Shown: positions 44,871-52,758 of the stretch, piece by piece
Layout of the letters: every line of letters begins with the position of its first letter
Numbering within the stretch: the first letter of the stretch is position 1
Source: CAVUFH01 sp963740835
Lineage (GTDB): Bacteria > Actinomycetota > Acidimicrobiia > IMCC26256 > PALSA-610
Assembly: GCA_963740835.1 (NCBI GenBank)
Contig: CAVUFH010000004.1
Coordinates: 62,001 to 126,000 of the forward strand
Reading direction: 5' to 3'
Length of the DNA: 64,000 nucleotides
Translations under genes and position numbers: made by a program
Notes under the pieces: generated by a model
The model's database searches: none
Told to the model about the DNA's origin: nothing
The model's input: only the letters and a program-made list of their open reading frames with translations

Positions 44871-45394
44871 ATGGACGAGCTGACCCGCGAGCTGCTCGCG
44901 GCGCGGCAGGGGGACCGGTTGGCCTTCGCGGCGGTGGTCCGCGGCGCGCAGGCCGACGTATGGCGGTTCTGCGCGCATCTCGTGGGTCGGGACGACGCGG
45001 ACGACCTCACGCAGGAGACGTTCGTGCGACTGGTGCGCGCGCTGCCGTCGTTCCGCGGCGAGTCGTCTGCCCGCACGTGGGTCCTCGCGATCGCCCGCCG
45101 CGCGTGCGCAGATGCGGTCCGCCGCAACATCAGGGTCCGGCGTCGAGACGCGGCTGCCTGCGTCACCGCGATCGATCTCGTCGAGCCCGATGCCTCGCCG
45201 CGTGCGGTCGTGGAGTCGCTCCTCGCCGAGCTCGACCCGGACCAGCGCGCCGCGTTCGTGCTGACACAGCTGCACGGCCTGCCGTACGCCGAGGCGGCCG
45301 CCGTGTGCAGTGTCCCCATCGGCACGATCCGATCGCGCGTCGCCCGCGCGGCATGGTGCTGGTCGAAACAGTGCGCGCGGCCGACGCGGTCTGA
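44871..45394 (+). CDS. ECF-type sigma factor (frameshifted near C-terminus)
   Basis: About 174 residues. Region 2 is DADDLTQETFVRLVRALPSFRGESSARTWVLAIARRACADAVRR; region 4 is LDPDQRAAFVLTQLHGLPYAEAAAVCSVPIGTIRSRVARA. The natural ending MVLVETVRAADAV is in another frame; one base is missing near 45350. It follows the YcnI gene by 41 bases and is the likely target of the membrane anti-sigma factor encoded divergently at 43420. The regulon may include both copper operons. Confidence 0.83.
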
Positions 45395-45464
45395 ACCCAC
45401 TCGGGAACTTCTCCGGCTCGCGGGACGACTAAGCCACAACGGTGGACCTGGGGGAGGAACGTTC

Positions 45465-45876
45465 GTGTTCAAACGTCGTTGGATCGCGGGACTGATTTCG
45501 GCAGGCGCGTTGATCGAACCCGAGTGAAGCGGCGGCAGGGAGCTTTGCCAAGCTGACCTTCCGTGTACCGAACGAGCGGGACGACCCCGGGACTACCAAG
45601 GTCGAAGTGAACATGCCCGAGGACGCCGTCATCCCGTTCGTGTCGGTGCAGCCGACGCCGGGCTGGACGGCAGAGGTGACGACGCGCGCTGCTGACGCTG
45701 ACGGCGGCGACCGGTGACGAGCATGCTGAACCCGCCGACTCAGAGGACGCGGCCGCGGCCACACCGAGCAACTCCGACGATGACAGCAGCAAACGCTTGC
45801 GATCGTCGCCCTCGTCGTCGGTGGCGTCGGGGTGTTGCTCGGCGGACTCGCGCTCATCCGCAAGCGCGCCGTGTAA
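45465..45876 (+). pseudogene. Decayed YcnI (DUF1775) gene copy
   Basis: A strong ribosome site (GGGGGAGGAAC) precedes GTG 45465 and a signal-peptide start FKRRWIAGLISAGALI. The frame then breaks, and pieces of a DUF1775 protein appear in other frames: AAAGSFAKLTFRVPNE, VQPTPGWTAEVTT, a tail TAATGDEHAEPAD and a final TLAIVALVVGGVGVLLGG with RKRAV and TAA 45876. About 60-75 codons of the domain core and most of the hydrophobic signal segment are missing. Unlike the single-base shifts elsewhere, this needs several lesions, so it is a genuine pseudogene. Confidence 0.8.
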
Positions 45877-45894
45877 CCGCTCCTCGTTGCCGTC

Positions 45895-46824
45895 TCAGCC
45901 GAGCTCGGACTTCTTCAGGTAGACGGCGACGCGAGTGATGAGGTCGTTGGCGACGTCGAACAAGACCGCCTCCTCGGTGCGCAAGCGACCGCCCTCGGCG
46001 TCGACCGTTTCGTCGAGCTCGACGACGATCGTCGCGCCGGCGGTGAGGACCCGTTCGACGTGTAGCTCGTAACCCGAGAGCAGCGCGAGCGTCGAGCGCA
46101 GGAACGCGACGTACTCCTCGCGGCCGTGGAAGTCGTCGCCGTACGGACCGATGCGTTCGATGTCGGGCGTGACCGTGACAGCGAGTTCGTCCCACGCCTG
46201 CCGCGCGAGCGCGTCGAGGTAGCGGTGCACCGGCGCCGCGGGTCCGACGGCGCGTTCGAGGCGGGCGCGGTCGGCGTCGTCGAGTGGGACGCGCGCGATC
46301 GCCTCGAGTCCGGCCAGGCTCATCTTCTTCGCCGTCTTCTGGATGACGCTCACGAGCTTGTCGGGCTCCAAGCGCGCGGCGATCTCGGCGAGCTGGGTCT
46401 CGAGGAACACGAGGCACAGCGCGTCCTCGAGCGTCTGGACCTCGGGGTCGCGTCCGAGGCCTTGCTTGCGGACGATCGCCTGCACGCGCGCGATCGCGGC
46501 ATCGTCGTACTCCGCTTCGGAGAGGATCGCACCGAGCTCGGTTGCGTGCTGCTCATGCAGGTTCTTGCGCCAGCGCAGATAGCCGGAACGGCCCGCCGGG
46601 GCCGACGCGCGCGGCACGGTCCAGCGGCGGAGGTGATGGCCGCGCGCCGCGAGGAGGAGCTCCTCGCCCGCGTCCGGCGCGAGATCGCAGACCCAATCAC
46701 TGACCAGCTCGGCGTGCAGGATCTCCTTGGGCCCGGTCCGGCCGCGCACCGTGATCTGGTGTGGATCCTCCGCGTTGGCTGCGTCGATCGCGGCGATGGC
46801 GCGCTCGAACCGGCTGTTCACCAC
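45895..46824 (-). CDS. DUF4202 domain fused to an NTF2/SnoaL-like domain
   Basis: 309 residues. The first about 190 match DUF4202 (RFERAIAAIDAANAEDP, AARGHHLRRWTVPR, GYLRWRKNLHEQHA, DPEVQTLEDALCLVFLE, KTAKKMS), an all-helical HD-like fold with conserved His. The last about 110 form an NTF2/SnoaL-like domain (GREEYVAFLRSTLALLSGYELHVERV, VVELDETVDAEGG). DUF4202 proteins are normally single-domain, so the fusion is unusual. No function is established for DUF4202. The start is followed upstream by a 15-bp tandem repeat. Confidence 0.8.
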   Translation of the reverse strand: MVNSRFERAIAAIDAANAEDPHQITVRGRTGPKEILHAELVSDWVCDLAPDAGEELLLAARGHHLRRWTVPRASAPAGRSGYLRWRKNLHEQHATELGAILSEAEYDDAAIARVQAIVRKQGLGRDPEVQTLEDALCLVFLETQLAEIAARLEPDKLVSVIQKTAKKMSLAGLEAIARVPLDDADRARLERAVGPAAPVHRYLDALARQAWDELAVTVTPDIERIGPYGDDFHGREEYVAFLRSTLALLSGYELHVERVLTAGATIVVELDETVDAEGGRLRTEEAVLFDVANDLITRVAVYLKKSELG

Positions 46825-46825
46825 C

Positions 46826-46855
46826 CCGCGACGTTACGGCCCGCGACGTTACGGC
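46826..46855. repeat. 15-bp tandem repeat upstream of the DUF4202 gene
   Basis: CCGCGACGTTACGGC is present twice in direct succession (46826-46840 and 46841-46855), immediately before the minus-strand start at 46824. It could be a paired operator or a recent duplication. Confidence 0.7.
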
Positions 46856-46877
46856 GCATGCGAGCCGGCTGCCCGGA

Positions 46878-46905
46878 TTGTCCGGACCGGCCCGTCGGGT
46901 ACAAC
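46878..46905 (+). promoter_or_regulatory. Orphan plus-strand promoter-like sequence
   Basis: TTGTCC (46878-46883) and TACAAC (46900-46905) are separated by 16 bases. The only small frame downstream is eight codons at 46972-46998 with a good ribosome site, after which transcription would run antisense to the dienelactone hydrolase gene. Weak. Confidence 0.25.
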
Positions 46906-46994
46906 GATCCCCGTGAACGAGCGGTCGGCCCGGACACGGCAACAACGGGAAGCCGGGGAAAGGTGGAGAGGATGCCTGAATGGGGTACCGGCGC

Positions 46995-47708
46995 CTAGAG
47001 GTAGTTGGCGAACCAGTCGAGGGTGCGGCGCCACGCGTCGGCTGCGGCCTCGGCGTGGTAATCGGCGCGCACGTCGCAGTGGAACCCGTGCTTCGCCTCG
47101 GCGTAGCGCACCACCTCGGTATCCACCGGCGCGGCGCGCAACGCGGAGCGGATCTGCTCGACATCCTCGACGGGAATCGATGCGTCCTCGTCGCCGAAGA
47201 GTCCGAGCCACGGCGTCTGCAACGACGCACTGCGTTCGACGAGGGGCGGGAACTGCGGGAAGCGCGCGGTGACGATTCCACCACCGTAGAAACCCACCGC
47301 GGCTCCGAGCGCACGTTGCAACGACACCATGAAGGTGACGCGGCCGCCGAAGCAGAAGCCGACGATGCCGATGTGCTCGTCGGCGAATCCCTCCGCACGC
47401 AGGTGGTCCAGCGCGGCATCGACGTCGGCGAGCACCGTTGCGTCGCCGCTCACCGATCCGAACAACTTCATCACTGCGTCCCAGTCCCCGTACTCCGCGG
47501 TGCCGCCGCCGGCGCGGTGGAAGAAGTCGGGGGCAACGGCGTGGTACCCGGCCGCCGCGAACCGGCGGGTGACGTCCTCGATGTGGTGGTTGACGCCGAA
47601 CGCCTCCTGCACCACCACGACCGCGGCGGCGGCGCCGTCGTCGGGCACCGCCTCGTAACCGCGCATGGGGCCGTCGGCGGTCTGGAGGGTGCGTGATCCG
47701 GAGGGCAT
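46995..47708 (-). CDS. Dienelactone hydrolase family protein
   Basis: A 237-residue alpha/beta hydrolase of the dienelactone hydrolase type with a cysteine nucleophile C119 (GFCFGGR), an acid in GDEDASIP (about D175) and H207 (AKHGFHCD). The ordering and spacing are those of carboxymethylenebutenolidase. It would open a lactone ring or hydrolyse a small ester in the cytosol. Neighbours give no pathway, and it lies convergent to a region without genes. Confidence 0.9.
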   Translation of the reverse strand: MPSGSRTLQTADGPMRGYEAVPDDGAAAAVVVVQEAFGVNHHIEDVTRRFAAAGYHAVAPDFFHRAGGGTAEYGDWDAVMKLFGSVSGDATVLADVDAALDHLRAEGFADEHIGIVGFCFGGRVTFMVSLQRALGAAVGFYGGGIVTARFPQFPPLVERSASLQTPWLGLFGDEDASIPVEDVEQIRSALRAAPVDTEVVRYAEAKHGFHCDVRADYHAEAAADAWRRTLDWFANYL

Positions 47709-47760
47709 CGGCGCAGGCTAACCCTGAAGGTGAACCGCACCAGCCGGCCGCAGCGACAGA

Positions 47761-48420
47761 ATGTCGGGAGTGATGAGCGTCGCGCCCACGGTCGGGGTTG
47801 CCGCCGCGGCCTATCTCGCGGGCGCGATCCCGTTCTCGAACATCGCGGCCCGACGCCGGGCGGGTGTCGACCTCCGTGACGTCGGAACCGGCACGGTCTC
47901 GGGCACCAGCCTGTTCCGCGTCGCCGGGTTCGGTGCGCTCGCGATCGCGGGCATCGCCGACGTCGCCAAGGGCGCGTTCGGTCCCCTGCTCGCCGGTCAC
48001 GACACCGCGCTGGCCGGGGTCTGCGCGGGGCTCGCCGTTGCCGGCCACAACTGGTCCCCGTTCTTGCGGGGTGCCGGAGGACGCGGCGTAGCGCCCGCGC
48101 TGGGAGCGCTGCTGGCCGTGGCGTGGCCCGGCGCGATCGTGCTCATCGCGGGCCTGGTGCTCGGACGCCTGGTGCACCAGACCGGCTTCGGCGCGTTCGT
48201 CGCGCTCCTGTTGCTGACGCCGGTCACGGCGTTCACCTACGGTGGGGTCGGAGCGCTGGCGGGCATATGTGTGGTCGCGCCGATGTTCGCGAAGCGGATG
48301 CTCGGTAATCAGCCTCCGGTGCGTCGGGGCGTCCGCTCCTACGTGCAGCGCTTGCTGTTCGATCGGGACGGCACAGACGACCGCGAGGGTCCCGCGGTCG
48401 AGTCGGGAGGCCGCGCGTGA
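47761..48420 (+). CDS. plsY: Glycerol-3-phosphate acyltransferase, PlsY family
   Basis: A 219-residue membrane protein with about five spans. PlsY motifs: AGAIPFSNI near the start, GTGTVSGTSLFR in place of GSGNxGATN, DVAKG, and GHNWSPFLRGAGGRGV in place of GHxxPxFxxFxGGKG. It would acylate glycerol-3-phosphate using acyl-phosphate. Several motif residues deviate, so the acceptor could differ. The stop overlaps the MFS gene start (GTGA). Confidence 0.8.
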   Translation: MSGVMSVAPTVGVAAAAYLAGAIPFSNIAARRRAGVDLRDVGTGTVSGTSLFRVAGFGALAIAGIADVAKGAFGPLLAGHDTALAGVCAGLAVAGHNWSPFLRGAGGRGVAPALGALLAVAWPGAIVLIAGLVLGRLVHQTGFGAFVALLLLTPVTAFTYGGVGALAGICVVAPMFAKRMLGNQPPVRRGVRSYVQRLLFDRDGTDDREGPAVESGGRA

Positions 48421-49667
48421 GCGTCTCGGTGCTCTGGCGGCGCACCGGCTACCGCACGATGCTTGTCGGTCAGGCCGTGTCTGCGCTGGGCGACTGGATG
48501 GGCACCGTGGCGTTCATGGCGCTGGTGCTGGAGCAGTCGGGCTCGTCGACCGCGGTCGGCGGCATCCTCGCGCTGCGCCTGCTGCCCGGTGCGATCGGCG
48601 GACCACTCGCGGCGCGCGCTGCCTCGCGCTGGGACCGTCGCCGAGTCATGGTCGCGATGGATGTCGTGCGCGCCGGGATCGTCCTTCTGGTCCCGCTCGT
48701 GAACCAGCTCTGGTGGATCTACATCTGGGCGTTCTCGATCGAGGTCGCGAGCCTGGTCTTCCTGCCCGCGCGCGATGCGTCCATCCCCGATCTCGTCGAC
48801 AACGACGACCTGCCCCTCGCGAACGGACTGGTGCTCGGCACGTCCTATGGGACGATCCCCCTGGGCGCGGCGCTGTTCGCGCTCGTCACCGCGTTGCCGG
48901 GTCACGAGCTGCTGGGCCGACCGTTCCTGTTGGTGTTCTGGCTCGACGCCGCGTCGTTCGCGGTGTCGGCACTGCTCATCGCCCGACTGACGCAGCTGTC
49001 GCGCGGGACGCACGCGCGTCGCGCAGTCGGCGGCGGTACCGACGGTGGCGCGCACGAGGACCTCCGATTCCGCGATGCGTTCCGCATCCCGCTGGTGCGC
49101 GCCGTGATGCCGGCTGCGGTCGCGGTCGCCGTCGGCCTGGGCGCGTTGTTCTCGCTCGGCATCGTGTTCGTCCGGGACGTGCTCGACGCGAGCGACGCGC
49201 AGTTCGGGGTGCTCATCGCGCTGTTCGGTGTCGGTGCCGTCGCGGGACTGCAGCTCCTCCGGTCGGCGCCCGAGATCGACGACATACGCGCGACCCGAAT
49301 CGGTGTCGCATCCCTCGGGGCGATCGTCGCCGCGTTCAGCCTCGCGCCGTTCATCGGGCTCGCGTTCGTCGGTGCGGCCGCATTCGGTGCCGCCGCGGCG
49401 TGGACGCTCGCGTCGGGGATGGGCGCGTTGCAGTCCCGCCTCGAAGGCAACGAACGGGTGCTCGCGTTCTCCGCGTTCCACGTCGTCATCCGGTGCGGGC
49501 TCGCCGTCGCCGCGATCGGCGCCGGGGTCGCGGGCGAGCTCGTCGACGGGGTGCGCTGGCCGGTGCTCGGCACGCTCGCGCCGGCGCGGCTCGTGCTGTT
49601 CTGGGCCGGCATCCTGGTCCTGCTCAGCGCGACGCGCGTGCGGGTACGGGCCGTGGACGCCGCGTGA
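48417..49667 (+). CDS. MFS transporter
   Basis: 416 residues with about twelve hydrophobic spans. An N-terminal SALGDWMGTVAFMALVLEQSG and the loop ARAASRWDRRRVMVAMDVVRAG correspond to the major facilitator signature between spans 2 and 3. It resembles the enterobactin exporter/macrolide-efflux-like (MFS_3) group. Overlaps by GTGA link it to plsY upstream and degV downstream, giving a three-gene unit. Transported compound unknown. Confidence 0.87.
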   Translation: MSVSVLWRRTGYRTMLVGQAVSALGDWMGTVAFMALVLEQSGSSTAVGGILALRLLPGAIGGPLAARAASRWDRRRVMVAMDVVRAGIVLLVPLVNQLWWIYIWAFSIEVASLVFLPARDASIPDLVDNDDLPLANGLVLGTSYGTIPLGAALFALVTALPGHELLGRPFLLVFWLDAASFAVSALLIARLTQLSRGTHARRAVGGGTDGGAHEDLRFRDAFRIPLVRAVMPAAVAVAVGLGALFSLGIVFVRDVLDASDAQFGVLIALFGVGAVAGLQLLRSAPEIDDIRATRIGVASLGAIVAAFSLAPFIGLAFVGAAAFGAAAAWTLASGMGALQSRLEGNERVLAFSAFHVVIRCGLAVAAIGAGVAGELVDGVRWPVLGTLAPARLVLFWAGILVLLSATRVRVRAVDAA

Positions 49668-50535
49668 CCGTTGCGATCGTGACCGACAGCGCGGCCGCGC
49701 TGCCGGCGGACGTGGTCGACGCGCTGGGTGTGACCGTCGTGCCGATGTGGTTGCAGCTCGACGGCACCGCCCGGCACGAGGACGAGGTCGATTTCGACGA
49801 GCTGATCGTGCATCGCGACATCTCGACGTCGGGCCCGACTCCCGGCGAGTTCGAAACGGCCCTTCGCGATCGCGCCAGGGAAGATGGCGTGTGCTTGCTC
49901 ACGATCTCCGCCACGATGAGCAGCACGTATGAGTCCGCGGTGCTCGGCGCCGAACTCGCGACGCGAGGGCTCGGCCCGCGTCATGTGCGGGTGGTGGACA
50001 CGTGCACCGCGGCCGGTGCGCAAGGGCTCGTCGTGATCGCGGCCGCGCGTGCCGCCGCACGTGGCGCGACGCTCGATGAAGTGGAAGCGGTCGCGCGCGC
50101 CGCGATGAACGAGGTTCGGCTCGTGGCGTGCGTCCCCGATCTCGGCTACCTCGTCCGCAGCGGCCGGGTGCCGAACATCGCCGGGTGGGCCGGGCGCCGG
50201 CTGGGGCTCACCCCGCTGTTCGAGTTCCGTGAGGGCGGCGCCCACCCACTTCGTCCACGCGCGGCATGGACAACGCGCTCGAGCGGATGGTCGCACGCTG
50301 CCGGCGCGCGCAGGCCGACGGGCACCGTCTACAAGTCGCGGTCCTGCACGCGCACGCGCTCGATACGGCAACGGATCTGCTCGCTCGCGTCGCGAAGGAA
50401 TTGGATCCGAGCGAAACCTTCGTCGCGTCGTTCGGCGCGGTGATGGTCGCGCACACCGGCCCGGGCCTGGTCGGGCTCGCGTGGCGTTGGGAGCCCGTCG
50501 CTGCGGACGACGGCGCGGCGCCGTCAGCGGACTGA
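49664..50535 (+). CDS. DegV-family fatty-acid-binding protein (frameshifted)
   Basis: About 290 residues. The first domain shows VAIVTDSAAALP, TSGPTPGEFETAL and TISATMSSTYESA, with the ligand-contacting Ser/Thr residues; the second gives DLGYLVRSGRVPNIAG and then MDNALERMVARCR. One base is missing between about 50258 and 50265, splitting the protein after HPLRP. DegV (FakB-like) proteins bind a fatty acid and present it to a kinase, and the operon position next to PlsY fits use of exogenous fatty acids. No FakA kinase is in the window. The 3' end overlaps the convergent clpP by 12 bases. Confidence 0.85.
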
Positions 50536-51108
50536 CTGCAGGATCTCGTCGATCAAGCCGTATTCGAGCGCTTCTTCGGGCGTGAACCACCGGTCGCGCT
50601 CGCCGTCCTCGAACACCCGCTGTACGGGTTGCCCGGAGTGCTTGGCGATCAGCTCGGCCATCAGCTCGCGCATCCGGGTGAACTGCTCGGCCTGGATCGC
50701 GATGTCGACCGCGAAGCCCTGGACCGCACCGTGCGGCTGATGGAGCAGGATGCGGCTGTTCGGATACGCGGCGCGCTTGCCGTGCGTCCCCGCGCAGAGC
50801 AGGAACTGCGCCATCGACGCCGCGAAGCCCATGCAGACGGTCGCGACGTCGCAGCGCAGAGCCTGCATGGTGTCGTAGATCGCGAAGCCGGCGTCGACCT
50901 CACCGCCGGGGGAGTGGAGGAACAGGGTGATGTCGCCGTCGCCATCGGCATCGAGGACGAGCAGCTGGGTGCAGATGCGTTCCGCGACCGGCCCGTCGAT
51001 CGCGCCGGTGAGCATGACGCGCCGCTGGGCCAGCATCTTGCGACCGAGGTCGTCTTCGAAGCGGCCGCCCGGTTCGGGTGCGGTGATCTGCGGAACCTGC
51101 AACTTCAT
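50524..51108 (-). CDS. clpP: ClpP-family serine protease
   Basis: 194 residues, normal for ClpP. The catalytic triad is S98 (GFAASMAQ), H123 (LLHQPHG) and D172 (ERDRW); LFLHSPGGEVDAGFAIYDTM is the family core. There is no second clpP and no clpX beside it, so it is an isolated copy, probably additional to a housekeeping clpP1P2 elsewhere. The promoter region carries a palindrome identical in 17 bases to one at the SRPBCC-ArsR operon, suggesting dedicated control. Confidence 0.93.
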   Translation of the reverse strand: MKLQVPQITAPEPGGRFEDDLGRKMLAQRRVMLTGAIDGPVAERICTQLLVLDADGDGDITLFLHSPGGEVDAGFAIYDTMQALRCDVATVCMGFAASMAQFLLCAGTHGKRAAYPNSRILLHQPHGAVQGFAVDIAIQAEQFTRMRELMAELIAKHSGQPVQRVFEDGERDRWFTPEEALEYGLIDEILQSVR

Positions 51109-51116
51109 GGTTGCAC

Positions 51117-51146
51117 AATGTACCCACCCGCCCCCCCGAACTGCAA
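51117..51146 (-). promoter_or_regulatory. Candidate clpP promoter, leaderless or nearly so
   Basis: On the minus strand TTGCAG (plus 51141-51146) and TACATT (plus 51117-51122) are spaced by 18 bases. Transcription would begin within a few bases of the clpP ATG at 51108. The -35 element is part of the palindromic site. Confidence 0.5.
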
Positions 51147-51160
51147 CCCATGAGTTGCAG
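51141..51160. promoter_or_regulatory. Palindromic operator upstream of clpP
   Basis: CTGCAACCCATGAGTTGCAG is a near-perfect palindrome with seven-base outer arms and one mismatched pair near the centre. TGCAACCCATGAGTTGC (51142-51158) recurs exactly at 55730-55746 at the start of the SRPBCC-ArsR operon. It overlaps the -35 box of clpP, the position expected for a repressor. Confidence 0.75.
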
Positions 51161-51177
51161 GCGATGGTGGAGGCAGC

Positions 51178-51918
51178 TCAGCGGACGGTGGGCGAGGCGA
51201 CGGCGAGCGTCCAGTCGATCGCGTCGCGCACCGGCTCGATCGCATCCGGCCCGAACGCGTGCCCCATCCGCGGCACCATCGTGAGCCGGCGGGGCTCGGC
51301 CGCGGCCACGTACAGCTCGGCCGCGTCACCACACGCGATGAAGCGGTCCTGCCGCCCGTGGACGAGTGCGACGGGCATGTCCAGCTGCGCGATCAGACCG
51401 ACCGGCGGCACTGCGTTCGTCCACTTCGGCGCGAGCCGTACGCCGGAGAGGCGGGCGACGAGCAGCCGGCCCGGACGCGTGCGCGTCATCCCCGCGGCGA
51501 GCACGCCGCGCACGTTGCGGGGCAGCTTCCACCGTGACGGGCAGGACACGAGGACGACGCCCGCGAGGGCGGGGTCGGTCGTCGCGTAGCGCGCCGCCGC
51601 GACCGCGCCCATCGACGCGCCGACGAGCACGACGCGGTCCGTGCGCGCACGCGCCAGCGCGACCGCCGCGGCGACATCGTGCTGCTCGTCGTCGCCGAGG
51701 GTGGACTCACCTTCGGAGGTGCCGTGACCACGCGCGTCGTAGGTGACGACGTCGAACGCGGCTCGGTGGATCGACTCCGCGAGCGCCTCGACGTGGGGGC
51801 AGTCTGCCGAGGCCGCCATGCCGTGCACGATCACGACCGCCGCATCGGGCGTGCCGATGGTGCGCCAACGGCGGCCGGAGAGCCGGAGGCCGTCGGAGGT
51901 GGTGAGGGTCGGCCGCAT
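51178..51918 (-). CDS. Alpha/beta hydrolase
   Basis: 246 residues from ATG 51918, giving MRPTLTTSDGLRLSGRRW at the N-terminus; an earlier GTG at 51954 would overlap the upstream gene. The oxyanion motif is VHGMAAS, the nucleophile elbow GASMGA, the acid in HGRQDRF and the histidine in MGHAFG. It resembles small lipase or esterase-type hydrolases acting on monoacylglycerols or esters. Substrate unknown. It is likely co-transcribed with the membrane protein gene upstream. Confidence 0.87.
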   Translation of the reverse strand: MRPTLTTSDGLRLSGRRWRTIGTPDAAVVIVHGMAASADCPHVEALAESIHRAAFDVVTYDARGHGTSEGESTLGDDEQHDVAAAVALARARTDRVVLVGASMGAVAAARYATTDPALAGVVLVSCPSRWKLPRNVRGVLAAGMTRTRPGRLLVARLSGVRLAPKWTNAVPPVGLIAQLDMPVALVHGRQDRFIACGDAAELYVAAAEPRRLTMVPRMGHAFGPDAIEPVRDAIDWTLAVASPTVR

Positions 51919-51925
51919 CACCCCG

Positions 51926-52696
51926 TCACCGTACGACTTCGGCCACGCGTGCAACCTGCGGCACCGCGACCGGCACGACCGCAGGCGCGACGACGGCCGG
52001 TGTGCCCGACCGCCACGTCGGCAGGTTCACGGTGATGCCGTGGCGCGCCATACTGCGGCGGAACCACAGTGCCGACACGATGATCGCGGTAATCGTCACC
52101 GTCCACGAGACCGCGACGCGCGCGACCACGAACGTCGCGACCGATTGGCTCAGCAGCAACCAGATGGTGATGGACGCGTTGCAGGCGCCGGCAAAGGCCC
52201 AAAGCAGCGAGATCTGCTTGAAGAACTGGCGCACGTGGTGGTTGGCCCGCACGTCGTCGGGGAGCGGACAGAAATCCGTTGCGAGCTTGGCCGCGAGTGG
52301 CCGGTTGAGCGGCACCGAGATCAAGAACGCGGTCGCGACCAGCGCGGTGCCGAGTGACGGCTGCAGGAAGTAGACGACGATGCTGCCCGAAAGGATCGAG
52401 ATCGCTGTACCCGCGGTGAGGGTCGCGGCGCCGAGCAACAGGATTCCTGGAACCGGCTTGCGCAGCACGACGCGCGCGCCGATCGCGCAGAGCACCCACA
52501 CGACACCGGCGAGCATCGCCCCGTGTGTCCCCAGCAGGCGCAGCGTCACGAGCAGTAACACGACCGGCACCAACGTGCCCTCGATGATGCGCGGCGCGGC
52601 GTGCCGCAGGATCGTCCGGAGATCGGGGATGTCGAAGTGCACCGCGCTCACCTGACGATCATCGGCGCTCGTCGCCACCCGCTCGAGAGCATTCAC
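51926..52696 (-). CDS. Integral membrane protein, VC0807/DUF3159-like
   Basis: 256 residues with about six hydrophobic spans between residues 35 and 215, for example IIEGTLVPVVLLLVTLRLLG and TAISILSGSIVVYFLQPSLG. A conserved-looking soluble loop FLISVPLNRPLAAKLATDFCPLPDD lies in the middle. It recalls the VC0807-like family of uncharacterised membrane proteins. The end is a Pro/Val-rich cytosolic tail. Function unknown. Confidence 0.65.
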   Translation of the reverse strand: MNALERVATSADDRQVSAVHFDIPDLRTILRHAAPRIIEGTLVPVVLLLVTLRLLGTHGAMLAGVVWVLCAIGARVVLRKPVPGILLLGAATLTAGTAISILSGSIVVYFLQPSLGTALVATAFLISVPLNRPLAAKLATDFCPLPDDVRANHHVRQFFKQISLLWAFAGACNASITIWLLLSQSVATFVVARVAVSWTVTITAIIVSALWFRRSMARHGITVNLPTWRSGTPAVVAPAVVPVAVPQVARVAEVVR

Positions 52697-52758
52697 TCAT
52701 CATGGCTCCCGCGCTCGGATCAGGGGCATCGGCCCGGACGGTGTTTCTGAGTACGAAT

